A stretch of DNA of 64,000 bases, taken from contig NZ_JAJEQE010000004.1 in NCBI RefSeq assembly GCF_020687205.1, forward strand, positions 1 through 64,000, in the 5' to 3' direction. The notes under the pieces are model-generated. The model worked only from the letters and a program-made list of their open reading frames with translations. It was not told where the DNA came from and searched no databases. The position numbers and the translations under genes are program-made. Every line of letters begins with the position of its first letter. Position 1 is the stretch's first letter. Source of the DNA: Hominisplanchenecus faecis. GTDB lineage: Bacteria; Bacillota; Clostridia; Lachnospirales; Lachnospiraceae. Positions 25,449-34,443 of this stretch are shown in pieces.

Positions 25449-27602
25449 TTATTTGTTTTTGCTTTTGAATTTGGTTTTCAGTGTATACCACAGCGGACCG
25501 GAAATGCATACAGAAGAGAATGCACCGGCAACGATACCAACCATCAGAGGTGCTGCAAATTCACGGATCGACGGAACGCCGAGAATGAACAGTGCTGCGA
25601 TCGTGATGAAGGTTGTCAGAGAAGTATAGATACTTCTTGTAAGAGTCTGTGTGATACTTCTGTTTACGATCTCTTTAAGTGCTTCGTCACTGTGTTTCTT
25701 TGAGTTACCCAGGTTTTCACGGATACGGTCAAAGATAACAATAGATGCGTTGATAGAGTATCCGATGATCGTCAGCATGCAGGCAATAAATGTATTACCG
25801 ACAGAGATTCTGGCGATCGCATAGAATGCCAGCACGATCAGTACGTCGTGGAGCAGAGCCAGAACGGCACTTGCACCGAAACGGATATCTTTGAAACGCA
25901 GCCAGATGTAGATCAGCATGCAGATGGCTGCAATGATAACCGCAACGATCGCATCCTGACGCATTTCATTACTTACGGTAGAAGAAATGCTCTCTGCGGT
26001 GATTGTGGATTCATCCACACCAAATTTTTTATTCAGTTTCTGGCTAAGCTCGGTTCTTTCATCCAGAGACAGTTCTCTTGTCTTTATGATAACCTGATTG
26101 GAACCGCTTACCTTGGTAGCCTGGATATTTGCATCGCCGGTTACTTCCTGTACAACCGGTTTTACTTTTTCATCGATCTCTTCGATGGAGTAATCTTCGT
26201 TGAAGGTTACGTTTGTAGAAGTACCGCCCATAAACTCAAGGCTGTAGTTCAGTGCTTTTCCACCGCCCTGGCTGTGGATCAGCATGGTAACCGGACCGGA
26301 GATCATGCATACGATCGCGATCGCAAAGAATACTTTCTTATGTTTCAGGAAATCAATGGTGTCATGTTTTTTCGGACAGCCATAATATTTCACATCCTGG
26401 AATCCAAGGGCAAAGAATGCCTTTGCCAGACATCTGGAAATAACCAGTGCGGAGAACATGGACAGAATGATACTCATTGCCAGTGTGTATGCGAAACCTT
26501 TTACAGAACCGGTTCCCATGATACCCAGCACGATCGCTGCGATCAGGGTTGTGATATTTCCGTCCAGGATTGCAGACAGAGCTTTTTTGAAACCGATATC
26601 GATCGCACTTTTCACGGATTTACCGGCTGCGATTTCTTCACGGATACGTGCATAGATGATAACGTTTGCATCGACCGCCATACCGATACCAAGGATGATA
26701 CCTGCGATACCCGGCAGAGTCAGTGTGATATCAAATGCATTTAAAGTAACCAGTGTCAGTACGGTGTACAGCAGCAGAGAGATCGCTGCAACAACACCTG
26801 GCAGCAGGTAAACAACCATCATAAAGATGCAGACAAGTGCCAGACCGATCGCTCCTGCTTTTAAGCTGGTGGAAATTGCGGCTTCCCCAAGCTGAGCACC
26901 TACAACGTTGGAACGCAGCTCCTGCAGTTCCAGGGACAGAGAACCGATACGGATGGAAGAAGCCAGATTTTCTGCTTCCTGTGCATCTGCCATGCCGGTG
27001 ATGACAGCAGAACCGTCTGTGATCGCACTCTGTACGGTCGGAGCACTGATGACATCTCCATCGTATACAATATAGATGGATTTGCCGATATTTTCTGAAG
27101 TTGCAGTTGCAAAGGCTGCGGCACCTGCACTGTCAAACTCCAGTTTTACAACGTTCTCATTGTTTTTCAGGTTATCCTGCTGAACGCCTGCTTCTGCGGA
27201 TGCGACCTGGCTTCCGTCTACGACAACAGTGCCGTCTTCCAGCTGGAACTGAAGGGAACCTGGTTTGCCAAGTTCTTCAAGAATGGTATTTGCATCGGAT
27301 ACACCAGGGATTTCGATGTTGATACGGTTAGTACCTTCCTGGTAAACCTGTGCTTCTGTGCTGTAGCCGTCAACACGCTGCTGCAGCTTGTAGATCGTGT
27401 CTTTCATATCTTCGGCAGACGGATTCTCATCACCAACTACCTCATATGTGATACTTACACCGCCGGACAGGTCCAGACCAAGTGTGATGTTTTTGGCAGC
27501 TCCCGTTCCGGTAGGTCCGAAGCCGACAGCTGTGGTGTAGGTCAAAAGCCCAAGAAACAGGGCGATCGCAACGACTACACCAATCGCTTTGTTCTTTTTC
27601 AT
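25449..27602 (-). CDS. secDF: Fused protein-export membrane protein SecDF
   Basis: The 717-residue protein is a SecD-SecF fusion with 12 expected transmembrane helices. The SecD half has the LGLDLSGGVSITYEV start after the first helix and the helix GIGMAVDANVIIYARIREE. The SecF half starts near DTIDFLKHKKVFF and has IIGYSINASIVIFDRIRENL. SecDF uses the proton gradient to pull exported proteins across the membrane. A long frame reaches 27659, but MKKNKAIGVV at 27602 with AAGGAG is the natural start; that ribosome site lies in the end of scfB. Cotranscription with the SCIFF maturase suggests a link between peptide maturation and export. Confidence 0.95.
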   Translation of the reverse strand: MKKNKAIGVVVAIALFLGLLTYTTAVGFGPTGTGAAKNITLGLDLSGGVSITYEVVGDENPSAEDMKDTIYKLQQRVDGYSTEAQVYQEGTNRINIEIPGVSDANTILEELGKPGSLQFQLEDGTVVVDGSQVASAEAGVQQDNLKNNENVVKLEFDSAGAAAFATATSENIGKSIYIVYDGDVISAPTVQSAITDGSAVITGMADAQEAENLASSIRIGSLSLELQELRSNVVGAQLGEAAISTSLKAGAIGLALVCIFMMVVYLLPGVVAAISLLLYTVLTLVTLNAFDITLTLPGIAGIILGIGMAVDANVIIYARIREEIAAGKSVKSAIDIGFKKALSAILDGNITTLIAAIVLGIMGTGSVKGFAYTLAMSIILSMFSALVISRCLAKAFFALGFQDVKYYGCPKKHDTIDFLKHKKVFFAIAIVCMISGPVTMLIHSQGGGKALNYSLEFMGGTSTNVTFNEDYSIEEIDEKVKPVVQEVTGDANIQATKVSGSNQVIIKTRELSLDERTELSQKLNKKFGVDESTITAESISSTVSNEMRQDAIVAVIIAAICMLIYIWLRFKDIRFGASAVLALLHDVLIVLAFYAIARISVGNTFIACMLTIIGYSINASIVIFDRIRENLGNSKKHSDEALKEIVNRSITQTLTRSIYTSLTTFITIAALFILGVPSIREFAAPLMVGIVAGAFSSVCISGPLWYTLKTKFKSKNK

Positions 27603-27607
27603 GTTTC

Positions 27608-28978
27608 TTAATTCTCCTTTTCCTCGGCAGCGAGTGCTGCCTTTATCATGATCGCGCATTCGATACGCTTCCGCTGCAATTCACATCCGATATCATATGC
27701 ATCGTTGATGGATTTGTGGAAATTCCAGGAGTTTGCCGCACATCCGCCGCTGCAGTAGAATTTTGCAAAACAGTTTTTGCACTTTTCTTTTGCATAGACA
27801 TTGCAGTTTTTAAACTCAGCCTGGATCTGTGGTGTTTTGATACCTTCCTCCACATTTCCCATCAGGAACTGTTCTTCCCCGACGAACTGATGACACGGAT
27901 AAAAATCACCCCACGGTGTGACAGCGAGGTATTCTGTTCCGGAGCCGCATCCGGAGAGGCGTTTGTAAACGCATGGACCTCCCGTCAGGTCTATCATAAA
28001 ATGGAAGAAATTGAATCCCCTTCCTTCCTTATGACGCTTGATCATTTCCTTTGCCAGTCTGTCATATTCTTCGCAGATTGCCGGAATATCTTCTTCCCGC
28101 AGTGCGTACTCCTCTTCCGGCTGAGCAACAACCGGCTCCACGGAGATCTGTTTGAAGCCCAGATCTGCCAGATGCAGGACATCGGATGCAAAATCCAAGT
28201 TGTGTCTGGTAAAGGTCCCTCTTACATAATATTTATCCTGATGTCTGCTCTCCGCAAATTTTTCAAATTTCGGGAGAATCAGGTCATAGCTTCCTTTTCC
28301 TTTGCGGAACGGACGCATGTAGTCATGTACTTCTTTTCTGCCGTCGATGCTGAGTACGACATTTGCCATCTCACGGTTACAGAACTCCATAACCTCATCG
28401 TTTAACAGAACGCCGTTTGTAGTCAGTGTAAAACGGAAATTTTTGTTATGGATCTTCTCCTGCTCTCTTCCGTATGCAACCAGGTCTTTTACTACCTGCC
28501 AGTTCATCAGCGGCTCCCCGCCAAAGAAATCCACTTCCAGATTTCTTCTGCTTCCGGAATTTGCGATCAGGAAATCCAGTGCTTTTTTGCCGACTTCGTA
28601 GCTCATCAGGGCACGACGGCCATGATACTCACCTTCTTCTGCAAAGCAGTAACGACAGGCGAGGTTACAGTCGTGAGCAATGTGCAGGCAGAGTGCCTTC
28701 ACAACAGTCGGACGGTTTTTAAATGCGTCGATTGCATTTTCATAGATATCTTCGGTAAACAGTGCCCCGGCTTCTTCCAGTTCATGACATTCTTCCAGTG
28801 CTTCTTCGATCTCTGCCGGAGCATAGCTGTTCGCAAGTGCTTTTAAGATCTCTTCTTTTGATTCTTTTTTTTCGAGGTATGGCAGTACATCGTACACCAC
28901 ATCATCTACGATATGTACGGAACCGCTGTTTACATCCATAACGATGTTAAAACCGTTGCTTTTATATTGATGGATCAA
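27608..28978 (-). CDS. scfB: SCIFF peptide radical-SAM maturase
   Basis: The 456-residue radical-SAM enzyme is of the thioether-forming SCIFF maturase type. An N-terminal RiPP-recognition region (about 1-90) precedes the SAM-cluster motif CNLACRYC at residues 104-111. The C-terminal SPASM/twitch region carries Cys clusters (CVYKRLSGCGSG, YPCHQF, CKNCFAKFYCSGGC and a final Cys near 440) for auxiliary iron-sulfur clusters. The enzyme links Cys sulfur to backbone alpha-carbons in the precursor encoded just upstream. The start is TTG with AAGGGG eight bases before it. The order scfA-scfB-secDF is conserved in many Clostridia. Confidence 0.95.
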   Translation of the reverse strand: MIHQYKSNGFNIVMDVNSGSVHIVDDVVYDVLPYLEKKESKEEILKALANSYAPAEIEEALEECHELEEAGALFTEDIYENAIDAFKNRPTVVKALCLHIAHDCNLACRYCFAEEGEYHGRRALMSYEVGKKALDFLIANSGSRRNLEVDFFGGEPLMNWQVVKDLVAYGREQEKIHNKNFRFTLTTNGVLLNDEVMEFCNREMANVVLSIDGRKEVHDYMRPFRKGKGSYDLILPKFEKFAESRHQDKYYVRGTFTRHNLDFASDVLHLADLGFKQISVEPVVAQPEEEYALREEDIPAICEEYDRLAKEMIKRHKEGRGFNFFHFMIDLTGGPCVYKRLSGCGSGTEYLAVTPWGDFYPCHQFVGEEQFLMGNVEEGIKTPQIQAEFKNCNVYAKEKCKNCFAKFYCSGGCAANSWNFHKSINDAYDIGCELQRKRIECAIMIKAALAAEEKEN

Positions 28979-29056
28979 CCCGTAATCCCCTTTCAGTTCT
29001 CCAGACGCTAAGAAACAGCGAGCAAGATGCCCGCTGCTTGCTTGTATGTCCTGTTA

Positions 29057-29200
29057 TTATTTATTGCTTTCGCAGCTCTGATTTCCTACGGTGCAGGATG
29101 TCTTACATGCGGACTGGCAAGATGTCTGACATTCGCCGCATCCGCCTTTCTTTACTGTGTTCTGCAGACTTTTGGTATTTAATGTCTGAATATGTTTCAT
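29057..29200 (-). CDS. scfA: SCIFF (six cysteines in forty-five residues) precursor peptide
   Basis: This 47-residue peptide, too short for most gene finders, begins MKHIQTLNTKSLQNTVKKGG and has Cys at residues 21, 24, 28, 32, 36 and 43, the defining six. The leader (about 1-18) is the part recognised by the maturase; the core is rich in Cys, Ser, Thr and Gln. A GGAGG ribosome site lies seven bases upstream. The maturase gene follows after 78 bases. SCIFF peptides are nearly universal in Clostridia, and the biological role of the mature product is still unclear. Confidence 0.96.
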   Translation of the reverse strand: MKHIQTLNTKSLQNTVKKGGCGECQTSCQSACKTSCTVGNQSCESNK

Positions 29201-29242
29201 ATTATCGCCTCCTTATCTTCGCTTACGCGGAAATTTAATTAG

Positions 29243-29271
29243 ATTATAACATAATGTTCACAATAGTAAAA
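29243..29271 (-). promoter_or_regulatory. Putative promoter of scfA-scfB-secDF
   Basis: Minus-strand TATAAT (29243-29248) with TTTTAC (29266-29271) at 17 bases. It is divergent from the promoter of the foldase-like lipoprotein. Confidence 0.6.
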
Positions 29272-29313
29272 GCATTTTTTTTACAATAACACAACTTTTT
29301 CACAAATCCATGT

Positions 29314-29319
29314 TATAAT
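29314..29319 (+). promoter_or_regulatory. -10 box upstream of the trigger-factor-like lipoprotein
   Basis: TATAAT lies 72 bases before the start codon. The -35 region is weak. Confidence 0.45.
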
Positions 29320-29390
29320 AAGACACAATCATAGGATCGGCAACTGCGATCCGCATCCATTTTAATACAGTCGAAAGGAATAATTTAACT

Positions 29391-30497
29391 ATGAAAAAGA
29401 AAGTTGCAACAGCTGCCATTGCAGCAATGACCATGACATTTCTGGCAGGGTGTTCTTCCAGGGGCACTTATGCCAAATACCTGACACTTGGCGAATACAA
29501 AGGTCTGAGCGTCACCAAAGTAAAAACGGAAGTAACCGATGACGATGTGGAGGCTGAGATTGAAAGTGCCCTGGATGAAAATGCGGAGTATACGGATGTA
29601 GACCGTGCCGCAAAAGACGGCGATCAGGTAAACATTGACTTCGACGGAAGCATTGACGGAGAAGCATGGGATTCGGATACCGACTACGATCTGGTGATCG
29701 GTTCGGAGGATTTCCAGCCGGAGTTCGAAGAACATCTGATCGGTGCAAAAGCCGGCGATACACTGGAATTTACGATCACGCTCTCGGATGATTACGATGG
29801 TGATTACGCCGGAAAAGATGCAGATTTCAAAGTAACGGTCAATGCGGTGCAGGAGATCAACGTTCCGGAACTGAATGACGATTACTGCAAGAAGTACACC
29901 GACTATGATACCGTTGATGAATACCGTGCCGGTGTCAGAAAAGAGCTGGAAGAATATTATGATGAGACAAACACCGAGACGGCCCAGAATGATCTGCTCT
30001 CCCAGATCCTTGAAAACTCCAAAGTTTCCGGTTATCCGCAGGATCTCTACGATAAATGCAAAGAAGAATATGATGCTAACAACCAGATTCTTGCAGACAT
30101 GTTTGGTATCGATGTCTCTGACATTGCAGGCTCCGAAGATAACGTCAAGAGTGCCGTAGAAGAAATGGTTTATACGGAAATGCTGACGACCGCGATCGCA
30201 GAAAAGGAAAATATCACCGTTTCGGATGATGAATACACCGACTACGTCAACTCCGTCTATGAGGAGAGCGGCTACACTTCCGCAGAAGAATATGAAGAAG
30301 ATTACACCAAAGACGAGACAGTAAATACCATCCTCTATAATAAAGTTATGGATTTTCTGATGCAGAATGCAACCGTTACCGAAGTTTCTGAGGACGAGTA
30401 CTATGAAGAAGATACCGAGATGGATGAGGAAGCGTACGATACCGAAGAAATCACGGAAAATGAGACAGATGCCGAAGATTTGGAGATGACAGAGTAA
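29391..30497 (+). CDS. Trigger-factor-like FKBP peptidyl-prolyl isomerase lipoprotein
   Basis: The 368-residue protein has a lipoprotein signal with lipobox LAGC (Cys at residue 21). An FKBP-like domain follows (GDQVNIDFDGSIDGEAWD, then FQPEFEEHLIGAKAGDTLEF), then a helical trigger-factor C-domain-like region (about 175-320) and a very acidic C-terminal tail rich in Asp, Glu and Thr. It resembles trigger factor without the ribosome-binding domain, moved outside the cell membrane, and is likely an extracytoplasmic folding helper. The stop overlaps the start of the next gene (TAATG). The acidic tail is unlike ribosomal trigger factor and could bind cations or the wall. Confidence 0.88.
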   Translation: MKKKVATAAIAAMTMTFLAGCSSRGTYAKYLTLGEYKGLSVTKVKTEVTDDDVEAEIESALDENAEYTDVDRAAKDGDQVNIDFDGSIDGEAWDSDTDYDLVIGSEDFQPEFEEHLIGAKAGDTLEFTITLSDDYDGDYAGKDADFKVTVNAVQEINVPELNDDYCKKYTDYDTVDEYRAGVRKELEEYYDETNTETAQNDLLSQILENSKVSGYPQDLYDKCKEEYDANNQILADMFGIDVSDIAGSEDNVKSAVEEMVYTEMLTTAIAEKENITVSDDEYTDYVNSVYEESGYTSAEEYEEDYTKDETVNTILYNKVMDFLMQNATVTEVSEDEYYEEDTEMDEEAYDTEEITENETDAEDLEMTE

Positions 30498-30892
30498 TGT
30501 CCCAAAAAAAGAAAAGTATGTTGTTATTTCTGGTAGTTGCCCTCCTTCTTGTCCTGTCGCTTGTTGCTGTCTTTTTTCTGAACAGCCACAACGAACAGGG
30601 CGAGATCGCCCGTATTTATCAGGACGGTAAGCTGATCCGCGAAGTGTCACTGACCGATGTTGCCAGTCCTTATGAATTTCAGGTGGAGGCTTCGGATGGC
30701 GGCTACAACTTGATCCGGGTAGAAAAAGGGGCAATCGGCATCAAAGATGCCGACTGCCCGGACAAAATCTGCCAGCAGAGAGGCATGGTGTCGGATACCG
30801 GATATCCGGTCACCTGCCTGCCCCACAAGCTGGTTATTCAAATTGAACGCCTTACTGCCGCCTCCAATGGTATCGATGCGGTCGTGCAGTAA
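30497..30892 (+). CDS. NusG domain II-containing membrane-anchored protein
   Basis: The 131-residue protein has an N-terminal membrane anchor (about residues 8-28) and a NusG_II-like beta domain outside. Its Cys pattern (DADCPDKICQQRGM, then TCLPHKLVIQIE) is typical of this family. Despite the name it is not a transcription factor. It is translationally coupled with the preceding foldase-like lipoprotein, so both act outside the membrane. In other genomes the family often sits beside a Gx transporter or isoprenoid genes, not seen here. Only five bases separate it from the convergent EF-G paralogue. Confidence 0.85.
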   Translation: MSQKKKSMLLFLVVALLLVLSLVAVFFLNSHNEQGEIARIYQDGKLIREVSLTDVASPYEFQVEASDGGYNLIRVEKGAIGIKDADCPDKICQQRGMVSDTGYPVTCLPHKLVIQIERLTAASNGIDAVVQ

Positions 30893-30897
30893 GAATC

Positions 30898-32973
30898 CTA
30901 CTCTTCTCCCGCTCTTGCAGCGATCTCCTTATCCATGATATCTTTCGGTGCCTGCTCATAGCGTGCAAACTCATATGCGAAATCGCCGCTTCCACCTGTC
31001 ATGGAACGTAACGTTGTGCAGTAGCCGTAAAGCTCCATCATCGGGATGTCTGCTTCTACGATCTGATTGCCTTTGTGATCTGGATTCATGCCAAGCACAC
31101 GGCCACGGCGTTTGTTCAGATCACCCATCACGTCTCCGGTAAATTTATCCGGAACGGTGACTTTCAAAGATGCGATCGGCTCCAGCAGTACTGGTGATGC
31201 CTCAAGGAATCCTTTTTTAAATGCCTGAATGGATGCGGTCTTGAATGCCATTTCAGAGGAGTCAACCGGATGATAGGAGCCATCATAAAGAATGGCTTTT
31301 ACACCGACAACCGGGTAACCTGCCAGAGGTCCCTTTAATACAGCTTCCTGGACACCTTTTTCTACAGCCGGGAAGTAGTTCTTCGGAACGGCTCCGCCGA
31401 CCACTTCCTGTTCGAATGCATAAGGTGTTTCCAGATCTCCAAGCGGCTCAAAACGCATCTTGACGTGACCATACTGTCCATGTCCGCCGGACTGCTTTTT
31501 GTATTTAGCTTCCACATCGGCACTCTTGCGGATCGTCTCACGGAATGCAACCTTTGGTCTTTCCAGTTCAATCTCGATCTTGTACTTCGTGAGCAATTCG
31601 CTCTGAATCATCTCAAGATGCTGGTCGCCCATACCATAGAGCAGTGTCTGACGGTTCTCAGAATCATTGACCACTTTCATTGTCAGATCTTCGTGGGAGA
31701 TCTTCTGAAGTGCCTGAGCTACTTTATCCTCGTCCCCTTTGTTTTTTGCACGGTAGCGTTTGTAAGTATATGGAATGGAAACTTCGATCTTGCCGTAACG
31801 GATCGGTGTTGCCTTAGTAGAAAGGGTATCGCCGGTACGTGCCTTGTCGAGTTTGGCGATCGCCCCGATGTCTCCGGCATGAAGCTCAGGAATCTCGATC
31901 GGTTTGCTTCCTTCAAATACATACAGCTTATTCAGCTTCTGTTCTGCATCTTTGTCAATATTGAAAATGACATCATCACTCTTGATAACGCCGGATTTCA
32001 CTTTGATCATAGAATATTTTCCGATGAACGGATCGACGATCGTCTTAAATACCTGGGCGGATTTTGCTTTTGCAAAATCATAATTTGCTTCAAAAATCTC
32101 GTTTGTCTTTGTATTGATGCCGGCTACACTGCGTTTGTCCGGACTTGGGAAATACTGCACAATATCATCTAAAAGATTTGCCACGCCGCGGAGCTGAACC
32201 GGTGAGCCCATCGCTACCGGAACGATATCGCCGCTGGAAACGTTCTGTGTCAGTGCCATCATGATCTCATGCACGGAGAACTCTTCTCCTGCAAAATAGC
32301 GATCCATAAACTCCTCGCTTGTCTCTGCAACTGCTTCCAGCAGAGTTTCTCTATATTTTTCAAGATATTCATCCAGATATTCAGGAATCGGACATTCTTC
32401 TTTCTGACCTTTTTCCAGCCATTTTCTTCCTGCTTTCTTTACTACGTTGACATATCCTGTAAATTTCTCATTCTCACGGATCGGGAAGTGGATCGGTGCG
32501 ATCTTTTTTCCGAACTGTTCCGTCAGATCTTCGGTGATCTTTCGGAAACTTGCATTGTCAAAATCCATATTTGTGATAAAAATCATGCGTGGGAGACTGT
32601 ATTTCTCACACAGAGCCCATGCCTTCAAAGTACCAACTTCTACGCCGTTCTTTCCGTTTACAACGATCACGGCTGCATCTGCTGCCGCTGCTGCTTCTTC
32701 TGCCTCTCCTACAAAATCAAAATAACCAGGTGCATCCAGAATGTTCACCTTTACATCGCCCCAGGCGATCGGTACTAAAGAAGTGCTGATCGAGAATTTT
32801 CTCTTGATCTCTTCTTTGTCAAAGTCACTGATGGTATTACCGTCCGTCACATTTCCCAGTCTGCTTGTGATACCGCCAAGATACGCCATGGCTTCAACCA
32901 GACTGGTTTTGCCCGAGCCTCCATGTCCAAGGAGCACGACATTTCGAATTCTGTCTGTTGTGTAAACTTTCAT
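30898..32973 (-). CDS. Elongation factor G-like GTPase (EF-G paralogue)
   Basis: The 691-residue protein has the EF-G domain order. G1 is GHGGSGKTS (about 15-23) and G3 is DAPGYFDFVGE. The position of the usual NKxD reads TNMD, so the G4 motif is non-canonical. Domain IV contains GHGQYGHVKM and the C-terminus resembles domain V. It belongs to the EF-G-like subgroup found beside true FusA in many Firmicutes, whose role is not settled. The real fusA is expected next to the rps operon, which is absent here. AGGAGG precedes the ATG at 32973; an upstream start at 32988 is less likely. Confidence 0.88.
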   Translation of the reverse strand: MKVYTTDRIRNVVLLGHGGSGKTSLVEAMAYLGGITSRLGNVTDGNTISDFDKEEIKRKFSISTSLVPIAWGDVKVNILDAPGYFDFVGEAEEAAAAADAAVIVVNGKNGVEVGTLKAWALCEKYSLPRMIFITNMDFDNASFRKITEDLTEQFGKKIAPIHFPIRENEKFTGYVNVVKKAGRKWLEKGQKEECPIPEYLDEYLEKYRETLLEAVAETSEEFMDRYFAGEEFSVHEIMMALTQNVSSGDIVPVAMGSPVQLRGVANLLDDIVQYFPSPDKRSVAGINTKTNEIFEANYDFAKAKSAQVFKTIVDPFIGKYSMIKVKSGVIKSDDVIFNIDKDAEQKLNKLYVFEGSKPIEIPELHAGDIGAIAKLDKARTGDTLSTKATPIRYGKIEVSIPYTYKRYRAKNKGDEDKVAQALQKISHEDLTMKVVNDSENRQTLLYGMGDQHLEMIQSELLTKYKIEIELERPKVAFRETIRKSADVEAKYKKQSGGHGQYGHVKMRFEPLGDLETPYAFEQEVVGGAVPKNYFPAVEKGVQEAVLKGPLAGYPVVGVKAILYDGSYHPVDSSEMAFKTASIQAFKKGFLEASPVLLEPIASLKVTVPDKFTGDVMGDLNKRRGRVLGMNPDHKGNQIVEADIPMMELYGYCTTLRSMTGGSGDFAYEFARYEQAPKDIMDKEIAARAGEE

Positions 32974-33239
32974 GCTATTATCCTCCAATACAATTTATTC
33001 TTGATCTGCTCAAGTGCTTATGGGTATATTCTACTAAAAGATTTGAAGTTTTTCAAGCTTTTTATTCAAAATATACAAGTTTTTTACAAGTTTATCGAAA
33101 TATGGTATATGAATCTGCCATTTTTCTTTTGAATTGTTCTTTTTATACAAACAATATAGACAATGCAAGATATCAAGCTGAATTTTTTTGTCATTACCAC
33201 ACAATAATTTCTGCATTTTCACTTTAACGTGGAAAAGTG

Positions 33240-33268
33240 TTGACATTCTATTTTGGCAATAGTAAAAT
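33240..33268 (+). promoter_or_regulatory. Strong promoter of tyrA-aroA
   Basis: TTGACA (33240-33245) and TAAAAT (33263-33268) are 17 bases apart. A perfect 6-bp hairpin TGCCGATTTTTCGGCA lies at 33295-33310 in the leader, just before the ribosome site. The rest of the 355-base gap (32974-33239) is AT-rich and shows nothing else clear. Confidence 0.8.
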
Positions 33269-33328
33269 AAAAGCCAGCAAAAATGAAGAAAGACTGCCGA
33301 TTTTTCGGCATGCGATGAGGATGAAGAA

Positions 33329-34429
33329 ATGGAAACAACCTTTACTGCCGGGTTTATTGGCCTTGGCCTGATCGGCGGCTCCATTGCCCGGGCTTTGAAA
33401 AAATATTATCCGGATGTGCAGATACTGGCACACACGAGAAGTCGCCATACAACCGAATACGCACTGGAACATGGCATCATTGATGAGATCTGTGATACAG
33501 TCGATGAACGATACCACAAGTGCGATTACATTTTTTTATGTGCACCTGTGGAATGCAATGCTTCTTATCTGGGACTGCTGAAGCCGTATCTGAAAAAAGG
33601 ATGTATTCTTACGGATGTCGGAAGCACAAAGACCAACATCCATAAAAAGGTAGAAGAACTGGGTCTGGAAGAATATTTCATCGGTGGACATCCGATGGCA
33701 GGTTCTGAGAAGACCGGAATCGAAAATGCCAAGGCTCTTCTTCTGGAAAATGCTTACTATGTTCTGACACCGGCTGCCAAAGTGACCGGTGAAATGGTCG
33801 AGCGATACCGTGACCTGGTGGCATCTTTAAAAGCGATCCCTCTGATCCTTACCTATGAAAAGCATGATTATGTTACGGCTGCGATCAGCCATCTTCCGCA
33901 TATCATTGCTTCGTCCCTGGTCAATCTGGTCAAAGACTGCGATTACGAGGACGGAACGATGAAGAAAGTGGCGGCAGGCGGCTTTAAGGATATCACAAGA
34001 ATCGCATCTTCTTCTCCGGAGATGTGGGAACAGATCTGTTCTGCCAACAGTGAAAATATTCTTTCCGTGTTAGATGAATATATCAACAGCCTGATCGAGA
34101 TCAAATTTTCACTTGCGGAACATAATACACACTGTATCCATGATTTGTTTGAGACATCCAGGGATTATCGCAACTCGATCTCTGATTCCGGAAGCGGTCC
34201 AATCCCGAAAGCCTACTCGATCTACTGTGACATGGTGGATGAGGCCGGCGGGATTGCCGCACTTGCTACGATCCTTGCCACAAACGGTATCAGTATCAAA
34301 AACATCGGTATCGTACATAACCGTGAATTTGAAGAAGCAGTGCTCCACGTAGAATTTTATGAAGAAATGGCAAAAATAAAGGCAGCCGAGCTGCTTCGCA
34401 AATATCGTTATACTATATATGAAAGATAA
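33329..34429 (+). CDS. tyrA: Prephenate dehydrogenase with C-terminal ACT domain
   Basis: The 366-residue enzyme oxidises and decarboxylates prephenate to 4-hydroxyphenylpyruvate in tyrosine synthesis. The NAD-binding motif GLGLIGGSIARALK is at about residues 10-23. HPMAGSEKTG is near 120 and the catalytic His-containing ISHLPHIIAS near 188. A C-terminal ACT domain (GGIAALATILATNGISIKNI, about 297-316) suggests feedback control by tyrosine. The ribosome site (GAGGA) is modest. aroA follows after 14 bases in the same operon. Confidence 0.95.
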   Translation: METTFTAGFIGLGLIGGSIARALKKYYPDVQILAHTRSRHTTEYALEHGIIDEICDTVDERYHKCDYIFLCAPVECNASYLGLLKPYLKKGCILTDVGSTKTNIHKKVEELGLEEYFIGGHPMAGSEKTGIENAKALLLENAYYVLTPAAKVTGEMVERYRDLVASLKAIPLILTYEKHDYVTAAISHLPHIIASSLVNLVKDCDYEDGTMKKVAAGGFKDITRIASSSPEMWEQICSANSENILSVLDEYINSLIEIKFSLAEHNTHCIHDLFETSRDYRNSISDSGSGPIPKAYSIYCDMVDEAGGIAALATILATNGISIKNIGIVHNREFEEAVLHVEFYEEMAKIKAAELLRKYRYTIYER

Positions 34430-34443
34430 AACAGGAGGCTTTG

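Noticed and set aside
29385-30734. 449-codon minus-strand open frame opposite the foldase-like lipoprotein
   Set aside because: It mirrors the codon bias of the real plus-strand gene, gives a Phe/Ile/Gly-rich product without a coherent fold, and the plus strand has a lipobox, FKBP motif and ribosome site.
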